Positions 60,202-64,000 of a stretch of DNA of 64,000 nucleotides are shown one piece after another. A program made the translations under genes and the position numbers. Location of the stretch: NCBI RefSeq assembly GCF_000733925.1, contig NZ_JPOO01000001.1, positions 2,046,001-2,110,000 on the forward strand, written 5' to 3'. Within the stretch, counting starts at the first letter, position 1. Every line of letters starts with the position of its first letter. Below the pieces are notes generated by a model. It saw only the letters and a program-made list of their open reading frames with translations. It was not told the origin of the DNA and did not search any database. The stretch is from Arenibacter algicola (lineage in GTDB: Bacteria; Bacteroidota; Bacteroidia; Flavobacteriales; Flavobacteriaceae).

Positions 60202-61518
60202 ATGAAAACAAACCAGACCTTTACAGTAATTTTTTTTACAAGAAAATCCAGGAGCGTTCAAAACCTTCTATCCATTTATGTCCGCATCACCATTTTAGGC
60301 AAACGAGCCGAGATCAGTTTAAAGCGAAAGATCGATGCTGGCCAATGGGATTGCATCAAGGGTAGGGGAAAGGGCAGGTCGGAAGAGATCCGTAACCTGA
60401 ATGCCTATCTGGACCAGGTACAGGCCAAACTTCTACAGTGCCATAGCCAACTTGTCCACGAGGACAAGATTGTGTCCTCCAATGCTATTAAAACACGTTT
60501 CCTTGGTGAAGATGAGGTGAGCAGGACCTTGATGGACCTTATAGAATACCACAATGGTAACATGGTCCATGTCCTCAAGCCTGGCACCATGAAGAACTAT
60601 TACACCACGGAAAAATACTTAAAACGATTTTTAAAGAGCAAGTACAAACAGGAGGATATCCACCTGAAGCAGCTCAACTATCGTTTTATACTGGACCTGG
60701 AACATTATTTAAGGAGATGCACGGACAAAAAGAAACAGCTGTGCCTTAACAATAATGGGGTGATGAAACATTTGGAACGGTTCAAGAAAATGGTGAACCT
60801 TGCCGTGAAACTGGAATGGGTAAACAAAAACCCCTTTGATAGGTTCCAATTGAAGTTCAACAAATTCGATCGCGTGTTCCTGACCCAAAGGGAATTAAGG
60901 CTGATAGTGGAAACGGAATTCAAGCAGGACAGATTGCAGCATGTAAAGGACTGTTTTGTATTTTCCTGTTACACGGGGCTTTCGTATGTAGATGTAAAGG
61001 AACTAACGAGGGATAAGATCACCAAGGGGATAGATGACCGGAACTGGATCTATACCAAACGGGAAAAAACGGACGAGCTGGTCAAAATTCCTATTCTTCC
61101 CCAAGCATGGGGGATTTTGGAAAAGTACAGGGATTACCCTACCCAAAATGGATTGCTGCCTATTTGTTCCAACCAGAAGGTGAATACGTATCTCAAGGAA
61201 ATAGCAGGTGCATGCGGGGTCAATAAGAACATAACCTTCCATGTGGCCAGGCATACCTTTGCCACGACCGTCATGTTGTCCAATGGAGTACCCATTGAAA
61301 CGGTATCAAAACTTTTGGGCCATACCAAATTGTCAACCACCCAGATATATGCTAGGGTAGTGGAGTCGAAAATAAGCGAAGATATTGGTAATCTATTAAT
61401 GAGGTTTAAGGAAAGGGAGAGCCAAAGTGCGGTTGAAAAGAAAGATAAAAATGGCGAACGGGAGATAAGGACTATCGACCCCAAATCTTACCATAACTTA
61501 ACTGCGCATGGATCCTGA
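60202..61518 (+). CDS. Tyrosine-type site-specific recombinase/integrase
   Basis: 438 residues. An Arm-like N-terminal domain (about 1-90), a SAM-like core-binding domain (about 95-200) and the catalytic domain (about 215-400). Catalytic residues: Arg in SCYTGLSYVDVKEL vicinity (the first Arg box is slightly divergent, with TGLSY in place of TGLRxxE as in many Bacteroidetes integrases), HVARHTFAT (H-x-x-R), LLGHTKLSTTQIYARV (H and nucleophile Tyr). It resembles the Bacteroidetes transposon/shufflon-type integrases. It sits about 1.7 kb from tRNA-Pro with the IS between, and inverted repeats follow its stop. Confidence 0.92.
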   Translation: MKTNQTFTVIFFTRKSRSVQNLLSIYVRITILGKRAEISLKRKIDAGQWDCIKGRGKGRSEEIRNLNAYLDQVQAKLLQCHSQLVHEDKIVSSNAIKTRFLGEDEVSRTLMDLIEYHNGNMVHVLKPGTMKNYYTTEKYLKRFLKSKYKQEDIHLKQLNYRFILDLEHYLRRCTDKKKQLCLNNNGVMKHLERFKKMVNLAVKLEWVNKNPFDRFQLKFNKFDRVFLTQRELRLIVETEFKQDRLQHVKDCFVFSCYTGLSYVDVKELTRDKITKGIDDRNWIYTKREKTDELVKIPILPQAWGILEKYRDYPTQNGLLPICSNQKVNTYLKEIAGACGVNKNITFHVARHTFATTVMLSNGVPIETVSKLLGHTKLSTTQIYARVVESKISEDIGNLLMRFKERESQSAVEKKDKNGEREIRTIDPKSYHNLTAHGS

Positions 61519-61626
61519 TTCGATTTTATAGTGTTCGGGCGGATAAGCGTAAATAAAATCGAATTAGGGCGCATTGTGCTTTCGTTCAGGAGCACAATGC
61601 CAATACCTAAATTAAGCGAATATCCG
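61518..61626 (+). repeat. Nested inverted repeats downstream of the integrase
   Basis: Three inverted pairs: ATTCGATTTTAT (61518-61529) with ATAAAATCGAAT (61553-61564); GCATTGTGCT (61571-61580) with AGCACAATGC (61591-61600), a perfect 10-bp stem; and CGGATA (61540-61545) with TATCCG (61621-61626), plus AATTAGG with CCTAAATT between them. No U-run follows, so a recombination site or RNA structure is as likely as a terminator. Confidence 0.6.
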
Positions 61627-61943
61627 ATAATAAACGTTTGTACACGATTAATTCCAAGCATGAGGTATAGTTAATTTATTGTGTCCCGGTGTTCTATGAA
61701 ATATGATTGGGTCAATGTATTACTTTGTTTATTGTCCCTAGTGGACGTTTTGACCCAATGAACTAAAATTTACTAAAACTCTTCAGAGCCAAGTCATTTA
61801 TGACCGAAAAACAGCACTAGGATATTATTTACAGTAAAAACACCAATGTTTATAGGGGCTTAGAGCGGTTTTACTATAAAAATAGGATAGCACCTCAAAT
61901 TTGATATGTCAATATAGTCCTAAAAATCAACGATTTACAAACT

Positions 61944-61966
61944 GTAACACCGCTTTAGCGTGTTAC
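61944..61966. repeat. Small palindrome with CGC-TTTA-GCG core
   Basis: GTAACACCGC and GCGTGTTAC pair with one bulged C over a TTTA loop. The core resembles the CGC-CTATA... palindrome inserted in tRNA-like copy A at 57446-57462. Confidence 0.5.
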
Positions 61967-62363
61967 CCTCTTGCTATTCCCCTAAGTTTTAGAAACACAC
62001 TTTGCATAAAGAATGTTTTATGATATAAAGCACTTCTATTTGGTAGTTTTAATGAAATACCATATTGGTTGTTTAATTACAGAATATCTAATTTAAGTTA
62101 TGTGTACATAAAAAGTGATCTGGTTGTTGAATGTTTTTAATCAATTTAAAAAATATAGGAAATTCTTAATATGGGTAACAAAATCAATTAAAGTACTACT
62201 ATTATCTGTTAAAGGTTATCTGATTTAGGCAATTGATTTGCCATAGCTACCATGAATTTGTTTTGTTTGAATTCTTATTTGTTTTAAATACTACTCATTA
62301 GATGAAAATTGATTAGCGAACAAAAGTTTGTCAAAAAATTATAAAAGTTATTAAAAATAGCTC

Positions 62364-62371
62364 TATATTTG
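62364..62371 (+). promoter_or_regulatory. Putative -7 promoter box of the GH43 gene
   Basis: TATATTTG fits TAnnTTTG; no -33 TTTG at the right distance. It would give a leader of roughly 120 bases that includes the hairpin at 62410-62438. Confidence 0.35.
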
Positions 62372-62409
62372 ACAAGTGTTAAATTAACATTTGTTAATTG
62401 TATTCTTAG

Positions 62410-62438
62410 CTCCCGTTATTTTAATTGTATAACGGGAG
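62410..62438 (+). other. Leader hairpin upstream of GH43 gene
   Basis: CTCCCGTTAT (62410-62419) pairs perfectly with ATAACGGGAG (62429-62438) over a nine-base loop. No U-run follows, so it is more likely a stabilising or regulatory leader structure than a terminator. Confidence 0.5.
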
Positions 62439-62497
62439 TCATTGCACAGTATTAAAGCTATTCTAAAACGGAAGAACAGTAATAAATTCAATTGTAA

Positions 62498-64000
62498 ATG
62501 AAATACCTAAAATTAAAATATGGGCTTTTAGCGGTTGTTATTATAGTTACAACCTTACTTTCTTGTAAATCGGCTTCCATTGAGCAGGAGGAGGATAAAT
62601 TCACCAATTATCTATTTGCTTATTTTACCGGAAACGGACCTGGAGAAGAAGCAATCCACTATGCCATAAGTAAAGATGGATTTAACTATGAAGCTCTTAA
62701 TAATAATCAACCTATAATAGATTCCAAAAAGATTAGTTCATCAGGAGGTGTAAGAGATCCGCATATTCTACGTGGAGCAGATGGTAAGACATTTTACATG
62801 GTGGTAACGGATTTGTATGTGCCTAAACAGGGTTGGAACAACTATGCCATGATTTTAATGAAATCGACCGATCTCATCAATTGGTCGTCAAGTATTGTGA
62901 ATATCCCACAAACTTATCCAAAGGAATTTAGTGACATCAAACGTGTTTGGGCTCCACAGACCATTTATGATACGGAGACAGATCAATACATGATTTATTG
63001 GTCAATGCTAGGAGATGAAGGACCGGATTTCATATACTATGCTTACGCCAATAAGGATTTTACCGGTTTGTCCTCTGTGCCAAAACAATTGTTCTATAGT
63101 CCTTCCAATAGTGCTTGTATTGATGGTGATATCATATACAAGGATGGTATGTATAACTTGTTTTTTAAGAACGAAAGCTCTGGAGGTGGTATCAGAAAAG
63201 CGGTGTCCGATAAACTGACCGAAGGATATGTTCAACAGGAGGGTTTTTTCGATCAAACAGATGCGCCCGTTGAGGGCTCTGGTATTTTTAAATTAATAGA
63301 TTCTGATGAGTATATTTTAATGTATGATATGTATACTTCAGGAAAATATCAATTTACAAAAACTAAGGATCTTCAGAATTTTTCGATTGTAGATAATGAA
63401 ATTTCTATGAATTTTCACCCAAGACATGGTACTGTTATCCGTATCACGGAAAATGAAACCCAAGCCTTAATTGAAAAATGGGGATACTTAGGAAAAGGAT
63501 CATTCTTGGGGTTTAATTCTTATAATGTTAAAAAGAACAATGTGGTTGTCAATGACGATGACAATACTATTTATATTCCAGTTGACTTGGGAACGGACAT
63601 TGAAAAATTTGATCCCGAAATCAAGACAGTTTCATGGGTAAATATTTCTACTAGCGGTGTCAAGGATTTTTCCAAAGGTGCGGTTAAGTATACCATTGTA
63701 TCCGGAAGCAAACAAAAAACCTATGAAGTAATTGTAAAGGGGGATAATAATCCGGTATTGAATGGTTTTTATGCGGACCCCGAAATAATCTACTCTCAGA
63801 AAACGAAAAAATATTATATATACCCAACTAGTGATGGATTTAAAAATTGGTCAGGCACTTATTTCAAAACATTTTCTTCAGACGATTTGATCCACTGGAA
63901 GGATGAAGGTGTTGTTTTGGACCTTAAAAAAGATGTTAGTTGGGCGGATAGGAATGCTTGGGCACCCACAGCTATTGAAAGGAAAATAAAAGGGGAATAT
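62498..64000 (+). CDS. Lipoprotein with two GH43-type propellers (3' end beyond the window)
   Basis: The frame from ATG 62498 is open to the window edge (501 codons). A lipoprotein signal ends in LLSCKS (Cys23). The first five-bladed GH43-like domain spans about residues 35-330: VRDPHIL near residue 86 gives the base Asp, KRVWAPQTIYD is typical, and APVEGSGIFKL near 257 the acid Glu. A short Ig-like linker (about 350-415) follows, and a second GH43-like domain begins with GFYADPEIIYS near 426 and DRNAWAPTAIE. Family members remove arabinose, xylose or galactose residues from plant or algal glycans. It lies just after the accessory region and may open a polysaccharide locus. Confidence 0.85.
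   Translation, partial: MKYLKLKYGLLAVVIIVTTLLSCKSASIEQEEDKFTNYLFAYFTGNGPGEEAIHYAISKDGFNYEALNNNQPIIDSKKISSSGGVRDPHILRGADGKTFYMVVTDLYVPKQGWNNYAMILMKSTDLINWSSSIVNIPQTYPKEFSDIKRVWAPQTIYDTETDQYMIYWSMLGDEGPDFIYYAYANKDFTGLSSVPKQLFYSPSNSACIDGDIIYKDGMYNLFFKNESSGGGIRKAVSDKLTEGYVQQEGFFDQTDAPVEGSGIFKLIDSDEYILMYDMYTSGKYQFTKTKDLQNFSIVDNEISMNFHPRHGTVIRITENETQALIEKWGYLGKGSFLGFNSYNVKKNNVVVNDDDNTIYIPVDLGTDIEKFDPEIKTVSWVNISTSGVKDFSKGAVKYTIVSGSKQKTYEVIVKGDNNPVLNGFYADPEIIYSQKTKKYYIYPTSDGFKNWSGTYFKTFSSDDLIHWKDEGVVLDLKKDVSWADRNAWAPTAIERKIKGEY

Larger units (their letters stand above)
61627..62497. other. AT-rich intergenic region before the GH43 gene
   Basis: About 870 bases with no credible coding frame on either strand. 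Present are a small hairpin with a bulge (GTAACAC...GTGTTAC, 61944-61966), a TATATTTG box (62364-62371) and a perfect 10-bp hairpin (62410-62438) in the probable leader of the GH43 gene. The rest shows nothing I can name. Confidence 0.5.

Noticed and set aside
60156..60365. 69-codon plus-strand ORF before the integrase
   Set aside because: It overlaps the integrase start in another frame; the integrase N-terminus at 60202 has the expected family sequence.

Overview
The window looks like a chromosomal segment of a marine-type member of the Bacteroidota, family Flavobacteriaceae (an Arenibacter/Maribacter/Zobellia-like genome would fit, but I cannot name the genus from this alone). Supporting signs are a SusC/SusD pair, a giant protein with a type B type-IX-secretion C-terminal domain, many short lipoprotein signals, DUF3500/DUF2911/DUF3037/DUF4212 families, a tRNA without encoded CCA, and TAnnTTTG-type -7 promoter boxes. 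Both window edges cut genes: an SMP-30/gluconolactonase-like lipoprotein at the left, and a double GH43 lipoprotein at the right.

Layout. 1-9.2 kb: housekeeping and accessory genes (DUF3500, PD40 propeller protein, MazG, a membrane PAS histidine kinase, a MATE pump, a PAP2 phosphatase). 9.2-12.9 kb: a four-gene minus-strand operon for a membrane-linked sugar transfer (GT2, LAB_N-like protein, ArnT-like transferase, small membrane protein). 13-15.6 kb: galM, DUF2911 and meaB. 15.7-18.4 kb: an ECF sigma factor, a membrane-anchored partner and a DUF4097-like exported protein, closed by a strong terminator. 18.5-22.1 kb: a Gfo/Idh/MocA oxidoreductase and a DUF1080 double-domain lipoprotein, then msrA. 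22.4-23.6 kb: a direct duplication of a 78-residue secreted protein together with 216 bp of upstream DNA. 23.7-28.5 kb: an amino-acid permease and a soluble multi-PAS kinase with a CheY-like regulator. 28.6-34.4 kb: a HipA-like/DUF3037 pair and an acetate module (DUF4212, SSS symporter, acs).

34.5-47.1 kb is the most coherent functional block: a peptidoglycan-sugar utilisation locus. A minus-strand run encodes SusC, SusD, a DigH/YddW-like glycosidase, AmpG-like permease, NagZ-like GH3, a methyltransferase and AnmK. A DeoR regulator and MurQ lie divergently on the plus strand. Together they would take cell-wall disaccharides through the outer membrane and cytoplasmic membrane and convert anhydro-MurNAc to GlcNAc-6-phosphate. 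The divergent control region holds five TGCA(A) motifs spaced about one helical turn apart.

47.1-57.3 kb: a cytochrome c and PQQ-type sugar dehydrogenase pair, then the 2813-residue SprB-repeat protein. 57.4-61.6 kb is an accessory region. It has a promoter, a degenerate tRNA-Pro-like sequence, three GIY-YIG ORFs in an exact 319-bp tandem array separated by chimeric tRNA-Pro pseudogenes, and finally an intact tRNA-Pro(TGG). Next to it are a complete ISL3/ISAon1-like insertion sequence with an 8-bp target duplication and a tyrosine recombinase followed by nested inverted repeats. 61.5-62.5 kb is AT-rich and has no gene, and the window ends inside the GH43 gene.
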